This document shows positions 1 to 8,324 of a stretch of DNA of 64,000 nt, piece after piece (within the stretch, counting starts at the first letter, position 1; the number at the start of each line of letters is the position of its first letter). This DNA comes from Streptomyces sp. NBC_00536. GTDB lineage: Bacteria > Actinomycetota > Actinomycetes > Streptomycetales > Streptomycetaceae. The stretch covers positions 3,534,001 through 3,598,000 of the forward strand of contig NZ_CP107819.1 in NCBI RefSeq assembly GCF_036346295.1, given 5' to 3'. A model generated the notes under the pieces. The model saw only the letters and a list, made by a program, of their open reading frames with translations. It did no database searches and was not told the origin of the DNA. The translations under genes were made by a program, and so were the position numbers.

Positions 1-426
1 CATCACGGCGTCGGCCACCCCGAGCGACGCGAGGCACTGGCGCACCGCCTCGGACACATCGGCCCCGCCCCGCACCCCGCGCAGCGCGTCGAAGTCGACG
101 TAGATCTGACCGCCGGGATACCGCGCCCCCGCGCGCCCCAGCTCGGCGGAGTACGAGACCAGCGCGCTCTTCCCGATCCCCCCGAGCCCGTGCACGAGCC
201 ACACCCGCACCCCGTCGCCGCCGCCGGGCCCGAGCCGCTCCAGCTCCGCGCGCCGGTTCACGAACCGGTGCCGCAGGGCGGGCACCTCGTCGGGCACCAC
301 CCCGGGCCCGCCGCTCACCACGGGGGGCACCTGAAAGGTGATCCCCCCGTTGATCACACCGGCCTGCACGACCACCCCGTACGCGTCCCCCACAGAGTTG
401 CGCACGCCGCCACCCGCGTCATCCAT
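1..426 (-). CDS. NB-ARC ATPase, N-terminal part (runs off the window)
   Basis: This is the first 142 residues of a protein that continues beyond base 1. A P-loop, GLGGIGKSA, lies at about residues 80-88. It is followed by the strand QIYVDFDAL, as in NB-ARC/STAND ATPases. Residues 10-32 resemble the short 'VVQAG.I.GG' leader of many Streptomyces NB-ARC proteins. Such proteins are usually signalling or regulatory ATPases with C-terminal repeats; the repeat part is outside the window, so the role is open. The ATG at 426 is chosen because the leader motif starts directly after it. The gene is divergent from the phosphatase gene at 511. Confidence 0.8.
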   Translation of the reverse strand, partial: MDDAGGGVRNSVGDAYGVVVQAGVINGGITFQVPPVVSGGPGVVPDEVPALRHRFVNRRAELERLGPGGGDGVRVWLVHGLGGIGKSALVSYSAELGRAGARYPGGQIYVDFDALRGVRGGADVSEAVRQCLASLGVADAVM

Positions 427-465
427 GCCCCCACCCTAGGACCAGTGCCCCGAGTAGCCTGCGCA

Positions 466-495
466 CTTGATCCACAAAGACTTGATCCACAAGGC
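466..495. repeat. Two 15-bp tandem units upstream of the phosphatase gene
   Basis: CTTGATCCACAAAGA is followed at once by CTTGATCCACAAGGC (12 of 15 bases identical). The array ends 15 bases before the ATG at 511 and touches its leader. It may reflect replication slippage; no function is assigned. Confidence 0.7.
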
Positions 496-510
496 CACGG
501 GGAGACGCGC

Positions 511-1251
511 ATGGACCAGGCACAGGAACGGCACATCCACTTCGAGCGGCTGCACAACTTCCGCGATCTGGGCGGCTACCGCACCGCCGACGGGCGCACC
601 CTGGCCTGGGGGCGGCTCTACCGCGCCGACTCGCTCGGCAAGCTCGCCGGGGACGACTGGAAGCGGTTCCTCGGCCTCGGCATCAGCACCGTCATCGACC
701 TGCGCTACCCGTGGGAGATCGCCGCCAAGGGCCGCGTGCCCGAGGCGGAGCGCTTCACCTACGCCAACCTCAGCATCGAGCACCGCCCTTACGACCAGGC
801 CGAGATCGACCCGGACACCGACCCCTGGCGCCATCTCGCCGACCGCTTCGCCGAGGTCACGGAGGACGGCGTCGTCGAGATCCGCCGGGCCATCGAGCTG
901 ATCGCCGACGGCCCGGGCCCGGCCGTCTTCCACTGCGCCTCGGGCAAGGACCGTACGGGCCTGATCGCGGCCCTCGTCCTCACCCTGCTCGGCGTCCCCG
1001 AGGAGCAGATCCTCGCCGACTTCGCCCTCACCGAGCTGGCCACCGACCGGCTCGTCGAGGACTGGCGCGCCGCCCACCCCGGCCGCACCCTGAAGTGGCC
1101 CTCCTACGGCCGCGCGCCCGCCGAGATCATGGCGCTGGTCTTCGCCGACCTGACCGCCCGCCACGGCTCGGTGCACGCCTACCTCACCGACCGCGTCGGC
1201 ATCACCGCGGCCACCATCACCGCCCTGCGCGCCCGGCTGCTGGCGGCGTAG
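511..1251 (+). CDS. Tyrosine-protein phosphatase (Y_phosphatase3 type)
   Basis: A 246-residue cytosolic protein-tyrosine phosphatase. The catalytic loop HCASGKDRTG is at residues 141-150, with Cys142 as nucleophile and Arg148 as phosphate-binding residue. The N-terminal 'NFRDLGGYRT' segment (about 16-25) is typical of this bacterial family. The substrate is unknown; family members act on phosphotyrosine, and some on phosphoinositides. The start at 511 is preferred because GGGGAGA lies just upstream and the family begins near the NFRDLGG segment; the frame is open further upstream but that part is low-complexity. No operon partner is visible. Confidence 0.9.
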   Translation: MDQAQERHIHFERLHNFRDLGGYRTADGRTLAWGRLYRADSLGKLAGDDWKRFLGLGISTVIDLRYPWEIAAKGRVPEAERFTYANLSIEHRPYDQAEIDPDTDPWRHLADRFAEVTEDGVVEIRRAIELIADGPGPAVFHCASGKDRTGLIAALVLTLLGVPEEQILADFALTELATDRLVEDWRAAHPGRTLKWPSYGRAPAEIMALVFADLTARHGSVHAYLTDRVGITAATITALRARLLAA

Positions 1252-1265
1252 GGAGGTACGGCCGT

Positions 1266-1559
1266 TCACCGTCCGGCGCCGACCTCCGGGGCCGGGTTCG
1301 CGGGGGTGCCGTTGGTGAAGATGACGTGCGTGTCCGGCGAGGCGTTGGAGAGGGTCATCAGGCCGATCGCGCAGACGATGCCGACGACGAGGAGCACCAG
1401 GGCCGCGACGACGCAGCGGCGGCGGTACTCCCGGCGGCGCCAGCGGGCCTGTTCCTTGCGGTACGAGGTCGTCGAGCCGTCCGGCACCGCTGCGGCGAGG
1501 TCGCTCAGTACGCTGCGCAGCAGGTCTTCCGTGTCCGCCGTGTCCGTTTCCGTGCTCAC
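1266..1559 (-). CDS. Small single-pass membrane protein downstream of a sigma factor
   Basis: A 97-residue protein with about 48 polar N-terminal residues ending in an Arg-rich stretch, one hydrophobic helix (about residues 49-71) and a short, probably external tail. The GTG start at 1559 overlaps the stop of the sigma factor gene by four bases, so the two are translationally coupled. Position and topology suggest an anti-sigma-like or membrane partner of that sigma factor. I see no ZAS-type His-x3-Cys-x2-Cys motif, so this is inference from context. Confidence 0.7.
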   Translation of the reverse strand: MSTETDTADTEDLLRSVLSDLAAAVPDGSTTSYRKEQARWRRREYRRRCVVAALVLLVVGIVCAIGLMTLSNASPDTHVIFTNGTPANPAPEVGAGR

Positions 1560-2191
1560 AAGGCCGCTCCCTTCATCACGCTCGTCAGCTTCGCCATGCC
1601 CCTGGCCGTGTGTGACTTCACGGCTCCGACGGAGATCTTCATCGTCTCGGCGATCTCGGTTTCCTTGAGGTCCAGCCAGTATTTCAGCACCAGGGCCTGC
1701 CGCTGCCGGGAGGACAGCGTACGCAGCGCAGCGACGAGTTCGCGCTGGTCCTGGTGGAGGAGCACCTGCTGCTCGGCGGAGCGGACCAGGTCTTCCGGCA
1801 CCTGGTGGGTGTGCCGCCGGACGACCCTGATGCGGCGGATGCGCATCCGGGTCAGGTTGCAGACGATGGAGCGGAGGTAGCTCGCCGCGGCCTCGGGCGT
1901 CTGCAGCTTCGCCCACCGGCAGTGCAGTTGGTAGAACGCCTCCGAGACGAGGTCCTCTGCGTCCTGTTCGGCGCCGAGCAGCACGGCGAGGCGCAGCAGC
2001 CGGGCGTAGTGCTGGTCGAAGAGGTGGGCGATCGCCGCGTCCCGGTCGGCGTCGCGCAGGTCGAGGGTGGCGCCCTCGTCGAGCGCCGGGAGCGGGGCGA
2101 GGGGCGCGGGCGCGCCGTCCCGGGGCGGCGCCGCGGGCGCCGCTTCGTGGGACCGGAGCGGGGTGCTATGTCGTGGCAGGAGCGGTTTCAC
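1556..2191 (-). CDS. ECF RNA polymerase sigma factor (SigE-like)
   Basis: A 211-residue ECF sigma factor. Region 2 runs from about 'AIAHLFDQHYARLL' to 'LTRMRIRR'. Region 4 carries 'SRQRQALVLKYWLDLKETEI' and the helix-turn-helix 'ISVGAVKSHTARGMAKL' near the end. An Ala/Pro-rich leader of about 35 residues precedes region 2. GTG at 2191 is chosen because GAGGA sits eight bases upstream; an in-frame TTG at 2206 is possible but lacks a good site. The gene follows the symporter gene by 16 bases and overlaps the small membrane protein gene, giving a three-gene leftward operon. Confidence 0.88.
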   Translation of the reverse strand: MKPLLPRHSTPLRSHEAAPAAPPRDGAPAPLAPLPALDEGATLDLRDADRDAAIAHLFDQHYARLLRLAVLLGAEQDAEDLVSEAFYQLHCRWAKLQTPEAAASYLRSIVCNLTRMRIRRIRVVRRHTHQVPEDLVRSAEQQVLLHQDQRELVAALRTLSSRQRQALVLKYWLDLKETEIAETMKISVGAVKSHTARGMAKLTSVMKGAAL

Positions 2192-2207
2192 TGGTGGGTT
2201 CCTCAAC

Positions 2208-3860
2208 TCATTCGACGACGAAGGCGTATTTGGAGCCGCGGCGTCCGCTCACGGCTCCGCCGGCCGTACCGTCCGTGCCCCGGGGCACGCCGAGTGCGTC
2301 GAGGAGCGGCGTGAGCAGTGCGGCCACGGCGAGGTTGAGCGCGAGGGCGATCACCGCGACGTACACGGGTGCGTGCACCGCGCCGACGCCGATGTCGACC
2401 ACGGTGGAGAAGCCGCGCAGGCCCAGCAGGCCGGTGCCGGAGACCATCCCCAGCGCCCAGCCGAGGAAGAGCGCGCGCCGGTGGAACCAGCGGGTGAACA
2501 GGGACACCGCGACGGCGGGCAGGACCTGGAGGATCCAGACGCCGCCGAGCAGGTGGAGGTTGATGGCGTCCTGCGGCTTCATGAGCATCGCGAAGACGAT
2601 GGCTCCCGCCATGATCGCGAGGGCGGGGCCGCGGGCGACGCGCACCTCGTGCTTGGGGGTGGCGGTGGGGTTGAGGTACTCGACGTAGATGTTGCGCACG
2701 AACAGCATGCTCATGCTCATGGCCATGACGACGGCGGGCAGGAGTCCGGCCACGGCGAGCGCGCCGAAGAGCAGTCCGGCCAGCCAGTCCGGGGCGAGTT
2801 CGCGGACGAGGGCGGGCACGGCCAGTTCGCCGTGTCCGGCCGAGGTCCGCACTCCGGCGGCGAGCGCGGCGATCCCGAAGAAGGCCCAGATGCCGAGGGT
2901 CATGCTCCATGCGGGCAGGAAGGTGGTGGCGGCGCGCAGCGTGTCCTTGGACTTGCTGGCCATGGCGACGAGGAGGACCTGCGGGTACATGAGCTGGGCG
3001 AGCGCGGAGCCGAAGGCGAGCGTGGCGTAGGCGCTGAAGTTCCGGGGCGGTATGCCGAAAGACTGCCCCATCGCGGCGCCGCGCCCGCCCGCCAGTTCGA
3101 AGATGTGCCCCGGTGTGCCGATGCGGGTGAGGGTCAAGGCGAGCAGGACCACGACGGCGGCGCCGATGAGCACGGCTTTGACCAGCGAGATCCGCGCGCA
3201 GGCGCGCAGGCCGCCGGGCCGGGTCACCAGGGCGAAGGTCAGGAACAGCAGGCCGAGGACGGCGCAGCCCGCCACTCCGTCGGGGGCCAGGCCGAGGGAG
3301 CGCAGCACGGCGGCCGTGCCCACGACCTGGAGCACCAGGTAGGGCATGGTCGCCAGGATTCCGGTGAGGGCCGTCGCGAGGGCCAGCGGGTGGGAGCCGT
3401 GCCGGACGCGGACGTAGTCGGCGGCGGTGATCAGGCCGTGCCGGGCGCCGATGTCGCGCAGCCGGGGCAGCAGGATCATGATCAGCGGCGAGAGCAGCAT
3501 GGTGTAGACGAGGGCGTACAGCGCCAGTCCGCCGGTGCCGAACATGAGGCCCGGCACGGCGATGTAGGTGTACGACGTGTAGATGGTGCCGCCCAGCATC
3601 AGACAGGTGGCGGCGGTGCCCAGACTCCGGCCGCCCAGTGCCCAGCCGGCAGGGTGCGGCAGTTCGTCGGACGACGGGCGGCGGGCCCCGGCCAGCGCGG
3701 CACAGCAGATGACGAGGACGAATCCCGCGGCGATCGCGTGGCTGATGGTGCCCCCTCGGTTCGGGGCGAGGGATCCGCGGGGGCCGGTGGCGGCCGGTAG
3801 GCCGTGTGCCCGGAGCCCGAAGTGCCCGATGGTGCTCGGCGTGAGGTGCCCCTCGCCCAT
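2208..3860 (-). CDS. Sodium:solute symporter (SSS family)
   Basis: A polytopic inner-membrane protein of about 550 residues with roughly 13 hydrophobic segments. Family-like stretches include 'GWALGGRSLGTAATCLMLGG', 'YTSYTYIAVPG' and 'GLITAADYVRVRHG'. The family moves organic acids, amino acids or sugars with sodium; the substrate cannot be read from sequence. About 45 residues precede the first helix, longer than usual, so the true start may be internal; no convincing ATG or GTG with a ribosome site lies nearer the helix. A palindromic operator-like site lies just upstream (3865-3879). It heads the operon containing the ECF sigma factor. A small DUF3311 gene, the usual partner of SSS carriers, is divergent rather than adjacent in the operon. 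Confidence 0.85.
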   Translation of the reverse strand: MGEGHLTPSTIGHFGLRAHGLPAATGPRGSLAPNRGGTISHAIAAGFVLVICCAALAGARRPSSDELPHPAGWALGGRSLGTAATCLMLGGTIYTSYTYIAVPGLMFGTGGLALYALVYTMLLSPLIMILLPRLRDIGARHGLITAADYVRVRHGSHPLALATALTGILATMPYLVLQVVGTAAVLRSLGLAPDGVAGCAVLGLLFLTFALVTRPGGLRACARISLVKAVLIGAAVVVLLALTLTRIGTPGHIFELAGGRGAAMGQSFGIPPRNFSAYATLAFGSALAQLMYPQVLLVAMASKSKDTLRAATTFLPAWSMTLGIWAFFGIAALAAGVRTSAGHGELAVPALVRELAPDWLAGLLFGALAVAGLLPAVVMAMSMSMLFVRNIYVEYLNPTATPKHEVRVARGPALAIMAGAIVFAMLMKPQDAINLHLLGGVWILQVLPAVAVSLFTRWFHRRALFLGWALGMVSGTGLLGLRGFSTVVDIGVGAVHAPVYVAVIALALNLAVAALLTPLLDALGVPRGTDGTAGGAVSGRRGSKYAFVVE

Positions 3861-4261
3861 TTCATTCCGCAATGCGGAAACTAAATTCTGCTCAGCGGTA
3901 CTTTAGGTCTCCCGTCAGGAGGGGGTCAAGGATCGGCCGGAGGGCCGCACCGAAAGATCACCCTTGCTCGGCCATGCGCCCTACCTCGTGAAATATCCGC
4001 TTCGGCGACGTGAATGTGATCCACGCCACTCGACGAAAGTGACGTCCGCGTAAACCCTCCGCCGGGGGCGCGCAACCAACACCCGTAGCCGGCGGCCGGA
4101 GCGTCAGGAATCGCTCCGCCACCGCGCTCCGCGGGAGTCCGCCTTCGCGTCGCGCCGTGCCGGACCGCCTCTTCGCGCACTCCCGCCTTCTTCACCGGCC
4201 GCGTCCCGACCGCCTCGGGCCGCCGGCGCCGGACACGTCAACGACACGGAGGGGTGCGGTG
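3861..4261. other. Divergent intergenic region between symporter and DUF3311 operons
   Basis: About 400 bases without a convincing gene. It must hold the promoters for both directions. Apart from the palindrome at 3865-3879 I see no clear -35/-10 pair. Confidence 0.6.
3865..3879. promoter_or_regulatory. Inverted repeat TTCCGC-AAT-GCGGAA, probable repressor site
   Basis: A perfect 6-bp inverted repeat with a 3-bp centre lies five bases before the symporter ATG. The form resembles operators of IclR-type regulators in streptomycetes, from memory rather than search. Its position would allow block of transcription or translation start of the symporter operon. No IclR gene lies in the window. Confidence 0.5.
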
Positions 4262-4558
4262 GTGGCAGTGGAGGCTGCGGAGGACGAGCCCGCCGGGGAC
4301 GGGCCCGGACCGCCCCGGCGCACCGCCCGGGGCGCCCTGCTGCTCCTGCCGGTGGCCGCCACCGCGGCGACGCTCGCACTCCCGCCCGACCGGCCGCGGC
4401 TGTTCGGCGTCCCCCTCTTCTACGTCCTGCACTTCACCGTCTGCCTGCTCAGCGCGGCGGTGACCGCCCTGCTGCAGCGCCTGTCCAGGGCGTCCGGCGA
4501 GCCGGCCGGTCCCCCCGGCCCCCTCGCCCCCTTCGAACCGCTCGCCACCGAAAGGTAG
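4262..4558 (+). CDS. DUF3311 small membrane protein
   Basis: A 98-residue protein with two hydrophobic helices. Between them is the DUF3311-like signature 'PRLFGVPLFYVLHF'; the usual form is PFFYWYQ. DUF3311 proteins normally pair with SSS-family carriers. Here the gene is followed six bases on by a CstA-type carrier. GTG at 4262 is chosen for the GGAGGGG site at 4248-4254; GTG at 4259 is equally in frame. The N-terminal 25 residues are polar and acidic. Confidence 0.7.
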   Translation: MAVEAAEDEPAGDGPGPPRRTARGALLLLPVAATAATLALPPDRPRLFGVPLFYVLHFTVCLLSAAVTALLQRLSRASGEPAGPPGPLAPFEPLATER

Positions 4559-4564
4559 TTCTCC

Positions 4565-6724
4565 ATGGAATCCACGAAGCCGGACCCGGCGAACCCCCCG
4601 CCGCCCGCCCCCGGGCGCCCGGCGCCGGGCCGCGCGCTGCGCATCACCGGGTGGGCCGCCGTGACCCTCGCGGCGACCGCCGCGTGGGCGGTCCTCGCGC
4701 TGGCCCGCGGGGAGCAGATCAGCGCCGTCTGGCTGCTGGTCGCGGCGCTGTGTTCGTACGCCGTCGCCTACCGCTTCTACGCGCGCTGGATCGCCCGCCG
4801 CGTGCTGCGCACCGACGACTCCCGCACCACACCCGCCGAACGCCTCCAGGACGGCGTCGACTACGTGCCGACGAGCAAGGGCGTGCTGTTCGGGCACCAC
4901 TTCGCGGCCATCGCGGGCGCCGGGCCCCTCGTCGGGCCCGTGCTCGCCGCCCAGATGGGCTACCTGCCCGGCGTGCTGTGGATCGTCGTCGGCGCGGTCT
5001 TCGCGGGCGCCGTGCAGGACATGGTGACCCTGTTCCTGTCCACCCGCCGCGACGGACGCAGCCTGGGCCAGATGGCCCGGGACGAGATCGGGCCGGTCGG
5101 CGGGGTGGCCGCCATCCTCGCGGTCCTCGCCATCATGGTCATCCTGCTCGCCGTGCTCGCGCTCGTGGTCGTCAACGCCCTGGCGGGCTCGCCGTGGGGC
5201 ACCTTCTCCATCGCGATGACCGTTCCCATCGCCCTCTTCATGGGCCTGTGGCTGCGCGTGGCGCGCCCCGGCCGGGTCATCGAGACCAGCGTGATCGGCG
5301 CGGCCCTGCTGCTGCTCGCGGTGGTGGGCGGCAGCTGGGTGGCCGACTCGCCCGCGTGGGCCGCCGCGTTCACCTTCAGCCCGGTCGCGCTGGGCTGGAT
5401 GCTGATCGGCTACGGGTTCCTCGCGAGCGTCCTGCCGGTGTGGCTGCTGCTGGCCCCGCGCGACTACCTGTCCACCTTCATGAAGGTGGGCGTGATCTCG
5501 CTGATGGCCGTCTCCCTCGTCGTCACCCTCCCGGTCATGAAGGCGGACGCGGTCACGCGGTTCGCGGGCGGGGGCGCCGGGCCGGTCTTCTCCGGGCACC
5601 TGTTCCCCTTCCTGTTCATCACGATCGCCTGCGGCGCCCTCTCCGGCTTCCACGCCCTGATCTCTTCGGGGACCACCCCGAAGCTGATCCAGCGCGAGTC
5701 ACACATCCGGCTCATCGGCTACGGCGGCATGCTGACGGAATCCTTCGTCGCCGTCATGGCCCTCATCGCCGCCTGCGTCCTGGAGCCCGGCCTCTACTAC
5801 GCCGTCAACTCGCCCGCCGGGCTGCTCGGTCCGACCGCGGAATCCGCCGCACGGGCCGTGCGCGAGCTGGGCTTCACGCTCACGCCGGACACCCTGCACC
5901 AGGTCGCGGCCGCCGTCGGCGAGGAGTCCGTACAGTCCCGCACGGGCGGCGCGCCCACCTTCGCCCTCGGCCTGTCCCAGGTGCTGTCCGAGGCCGTCGG
6001 CGGCCGGGCGATGCGCGCCTTCTGGTACCACTTCGCGATCATGTTCGAGGCCCTGTTCATCCTCACGACCGTCGACGCGGGCACCCGTGTGGGCCGGTTC
6101 ATGCTCCAGGACGCCCTCGGCAACGTCTGGAAGCCGATGCGCGACGTCAGCTGGAAGCCGGGCATCTGGCTGTGCAGCGCCCTCATGGTGGCCGGCTGGG
6201 GCTGGTTCCTGCTGGCGGGCGTGCGCGATCCGCTCGGCGGCGTCAACCAGCTCTTCCCGCTCTTCGGCATCGCCAACCAGCTGCTCGCCGCCCTCGCACT
6301 GGCGCTGTGCACCACCGTGCTGATCAAGCAGGGGCGGTGGCGCTGGGCCTGGGTCACCGGCGTCCCCCTGCTCTGGGACATCGCGGTGACGCTGACCGCC
6401 GGCTGGCAGAAGATCTTCTCCTCGGACCCCCGCATCGGCTTCTTCGCCCAGCGCGAGCGGTACGCCGACGCGCTCGGACAGGGGAAGGTGCTGGCGCCCG
6501 CGCACTCCGCCGAGGACATGCGCCAGATCGTCACCAACTCCACCGTGGACGGCACGCTCGCCACGGTCTTCGTCCTCCTCGTCCTCGTCGTCATGGCCGA
6601 TGTCGTACGGGTGTGGGTCAAGGCCCTGCGCTCCCCCGGGCCACTGCCCACCGCGGAGACCGCTCACGAGGTCCGCGCCGTGGCCGCCGAGGAGCCGCGG
6701 GTCCCGGTGGGGCAGCCGAGTTGA
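4565..6724 (+). CDS. cstA: CstA-type carbon starvation / peptide or pyruvate transporter
   Basis: A 719-residue polytopic membrane protein. The CstA core is clear: 'DGVDYVPTSKGVLFGHHFAA', 'GPLVGPVLAAQMGYLPG' and a long set of hydrophobic helices. CstA proteins import peptides or pyruvate during carbon limitation. The N-terminal 25 residues are Pro-rich. A GAAAGG site precedes the ATG at 4565. The stop overlaps the next small gene by four bases (TTGA), as expected for the conserved cstA-ybdD pair. Confidence 0.93.
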   Translation: MESTKPDPANPPPPAPGRPAPGRALRITGWAAVTLAATAAWAVLALARGEQISAVWLLVAALCSYAVAYRFYARWIARRVLRTDDSRTTPAERLQDGVDYVPTSKGVLFGHHFAAIAGAGPLVGPVLAAQMGYLPGVLWIVVGAVFAGAVQDMVTLFLSTRRDGRSLGQMARDEIGPVGGVAAILAVLAIMVILLAVLALVVVNALAGSPWGTFSIAMTVPIALFMGLWLRVARPGRVIETSVIGAALLLLAVVGGSWVADSPAWAAAFTFSPVALGWMLIGYGFLASVLPVWLLLAPRDYLSTFMKVGVISLMAVSLVVTLPVMKADAVTRFAGGGAGPVFSGHLFPFLFITIACGALSGFHALISSGTTPKLIQRESHIRLIGYGGMLTESFVAVMALIAACVLEPGLYYAVNSPAGLLGPTAESAARAVRELGFTLTPDTLHQVAAAVGEESVQSRTGGAPTFALGLSQVLSEAVGGRAMRAFWYHFAIMFEALFILTTVDAGTRVGRFMLQDALGNVWKPMRDVSWKPGIWLCSALMVAGWGWFLLAGVRDPLGGVNQLFPLFGIANQLLAALALALCTTVLIKQGRWRWAWVTGVPLLWDIAVTLTAGWQKIFSSDPRIGFFAQRERYADALGQGKVLAPAHSAEDMRQIVTNSTVDGTLATVFVLLVLVVMADVVRVWVKALRSPGPLPTAETAHEVRAVAAEEPRVPVGQPS

Positions 6725-6948
6725 GCGCCCTGACCGGTGCGCCGCGCCTGTGGGGCGGTGCGCTGCGCCTGTGGGGCGAGGCGGTCCGCTACCTCGACGA
6801 GGTGTCCGGGCAGGCCGAGTTCCGGCGGGTGTGCCGGGCGCACGAGGCCGCCGGACCCGTCGGCCGCGGGCTGACGGCGAAGGAGCGCCGGAGCCTGTGG
6901 CGCGCCCACGCGCTGCGCACGGCGCGCGAGACGAACCGCTGCTGCTGA
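6721..6948 (+). CDS. YbdD/YjiX-like small protein, CstA partner
   Basis: A 75-residue protein translationally coupled to cstA by a TTG start that overlaps its stop. The end 'TARETNRCC' resembles the Cys-Cys terminus of Escherichia coli YbdD/YjiX, which are encoded after CstA-type carriers. The middle has 'LDEVSGQAEFRRVCRAHEA', comparable with YbdD in size and position. It is probably an accessory subunit of the carrier. A strong hairpin follows at 6985-7012. Confidence 0.8.
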   Translation: MSALTGAPRLWGGALRLWGEAVRYLDEVSGQAEFRRVCRAHEAAGPVGRGLTAKERRSLWRAHALRTARETNRCC

Positions 6949-6984
6949 CGGGGCACGGCTGGTGGGTCACCGCTGCCGACGACG

Positions 6985-7012
6985 GGGTCACCGCGCGGCG
7001 GCGCGGTGACCC
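6985..7012 (+). terminator. Hairpin after the cstA operon
   Basis: A perfect 12-bp stem (GGGTCACCGCGC) with a 4-base loop lies 37 bases after the YbdD-like stop. It has no U-tract, as usual in streptomycetes. It marks the left edge of the biosynthetic cluster. Confidence 0.75.
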
Positions 7013-7079
7013 AGGTCACAGCAAGTTTCCGGCAGCGGGCGTAATCCAAACGGGCCCGCCAGGCAACTGTGTGAATGGA

Positions 7080-7099
7080 GGGGCGCCGACCGGCGCCCC
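7080..7099. other. GC hairpin in the leader region before the cluster
   Basis: GGGGCGCC-GACC-GGCGCCCC forms a perfect 8-bp stem. It lies about 290 bases upstream of the proposed cluster promoter. It could be a second terminator or an RNA element. I do not recognise a riboswitch here. The rest of 6949-7452 holds no convincing gene. Confidence 0.45.
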
Positions 7100-7370
7100 G
7101 CGGGCACGATCCGGGGGAGGTCTCGTGCGGACGGCGGAAGCCCTGCGGACGAAAGAGCGGAGAATGCGGGACCCGGCAATACAGGGAACGTGTTCACCGC
7201 CATTCACCGAAGCTTCTTTTATTGAATCGCTTTCCGCACCAGAATTCCCTGACTCGATGTAATCGCAGGTCAGGCCCACCAGCACGCACCATTTCAGCCC
7301 TCTCGCCACGCGGCAGGGCCGCTCCGCCATTCCCTTTTCCGGGGTCATGTTCCACCCTTTAATTACTCCC

Positions 7371-7399
7371 TTGACCCCGACGGACGAGTCATTTAGCTT
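7371..7399 (+). promoter_or_regulatory. Candidate sigma-70-type promoter of the left biosynthetic operon
   Basis: TTGACC at 7371-7376 and TAGCTT at 7394-7399 are separated by 17 bases. The expected start point is about 45 bases before the oxygenase GTG at 7453. An inverted repeat GGGGTCA (7341-7347) / TGACCCC (7372-7378) overlaps the -35 box and could be a regulator site. Confidence 0.5.
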
Positions 7400-7452
7400 T
7401 CCCCCTGGCGGAAATCGGATTCCGCTCTCACAGTTTCCCGAGGAGCCCTTTC

Positions 7453-8262
7453 GTGAGCGTTACCACGCATGTCGTCCGGTCCCTGACGAACGAGATCGCC
7501 ACCGAGCTCACCACCGAGACGCTGCTCCAGCTGGCCAACCGCGAGATCGGCGCGATCCACGTCCGGGGCTACTACCCCGTCGACATCGCCCAGGACGTCG
7601 CGCAGAAGGCGATCAACCACCAGGCGCTCGGCAACTACCACAAGCAGCACACCAGCAGCGTCGGCCGCGTCTACATGCCGCACATCGACACCAAGTGGGA
7701 CGCGGAACTGACGGACCGCTACCACGAGCAGGCCATCCCGGCCATCCAGGACGTCCGCTCGATGTTCCACCCGTACCTCTCCCCGGTGGACCGGGTCCGC
7801 CTGGAGCTGCAGGAGCTGTGGCCGGCGGGCGCCAACCTGATGCGCCTGCGCGAACGCGCCTGCTTCGTCGGCGCCTTCCGCGTCTTCCAGCCCTCGACCT
7901 CCGAGTTCTACCCGCACAACGACGCGATCGACCAGGAGAGCGACGCCCCCGAGATCGAGGGCGTACTCAACCAGCTCGTCGCCAACATCTACCTCCAGGT
8001 CCCGGACGAGGGCGGCAACCTGCAGCTCTGGCTGCGCGAGCCCACCGAGGACGAGACCAGGACCATCCTCGACGTCGAGGGGCTGGAGCCGGAGACCGTC
8101 GAGGAGCCCGTGCACACCATCCACCCCGAGGCCGGCGACCTCATCATCTTCAGCCCCCGCATGCTGCACGCCGTGACCGCCGGGCACGGCAAGCACCGCG
8201 TCGGCGCGGCCGCGTTCATCGCCACCAAGGGCCCCCAGGAGCCGCTCGCCTTCTGGAGCTGA
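7453..8262 (+). CDS. 2-oxoglutarate/Fe(II) oxygenase (probable hydroxylase)
   Basis: A 269-residue non-heme iron oxygenase. The facial triad is visible: His155-Asn-Asp157 (FYPHNDAID) and distal His239 (MLHAV), with Arg249 in 'KHRVG' suited to 2-oxoglutarate binding. Because the acidic residue is present, hydroxylation is more likely than the halogenation carried out by HxG/HxA relatives. The GTG start follows CCGAGGAGCCC. It is the first gene of the left operon, 62 bases before the A-T-E-R NRPS, so an amino acid or carrier-bound residue is the likely substrate. Which residue cannot be told. Confidence 0.8.
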   Translation: MSVTTHVVRSLTNEIATELTTETLLQLANREIGAIHVRGYYPVDIAQDVAQKAINHQALGNYHKQHTSSVGRVYMPHIDTKWDAELTDRYHEQAIPAIQDVRSMFHPYLSPVDRVRLELQELWPAGANLMRLRERACFVGAFRVFQPSTSEFYPHNDAIDQESDAPEIEGVLNQLVANIYLQVPDEGGNLQLWLREPTEDETRTILDVEGLEPETVEEPVHTIHPEAGDLIIFSPRMLHAVTAGHGKHRVGAAAFIATKGPQEPLAFWS

Positions 8263-8324
8263 TCCCGGCTCACCGGCACCCCCACCGACCGACCGCCCAC
8301 AGCCCACACGCAGAGGACTACGGC

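Noticed and set aside
190..510. N-terminal extension of the phosphatase to base 190
   Set aside because: The added residues are a Pro/His-rich low-complexity stretch overlapping the divergent NB-ARC gene; the ATG at 511 has a ribosome site and matches the family start.
2067..3800. Long open frame on the plus strand opposite the symporter gene
   Set aside because: Composition is Gly/Arg/His-rich without any family resemblance; it is the antisense shadow of a real gene, common in very GC-rich DNA. The same applies to the very long minus-strand frames opposite the NRPS genes (for example 7989-13421, 26146-32670, 32454-35717).
7021..7130. Riboswitch in the leader before the cluster
   Set aside because: There is a GC hairpin, but I could not match any conserved riboswitch core, and the proposed promoter lies downstream of it.
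7453..8262. Non-heme iron halogenase
   Set aside because: Those enzymes replace the iron-binding acidic residue by Gly or Ala; here HND is intact, so hydroxylation is more likely.
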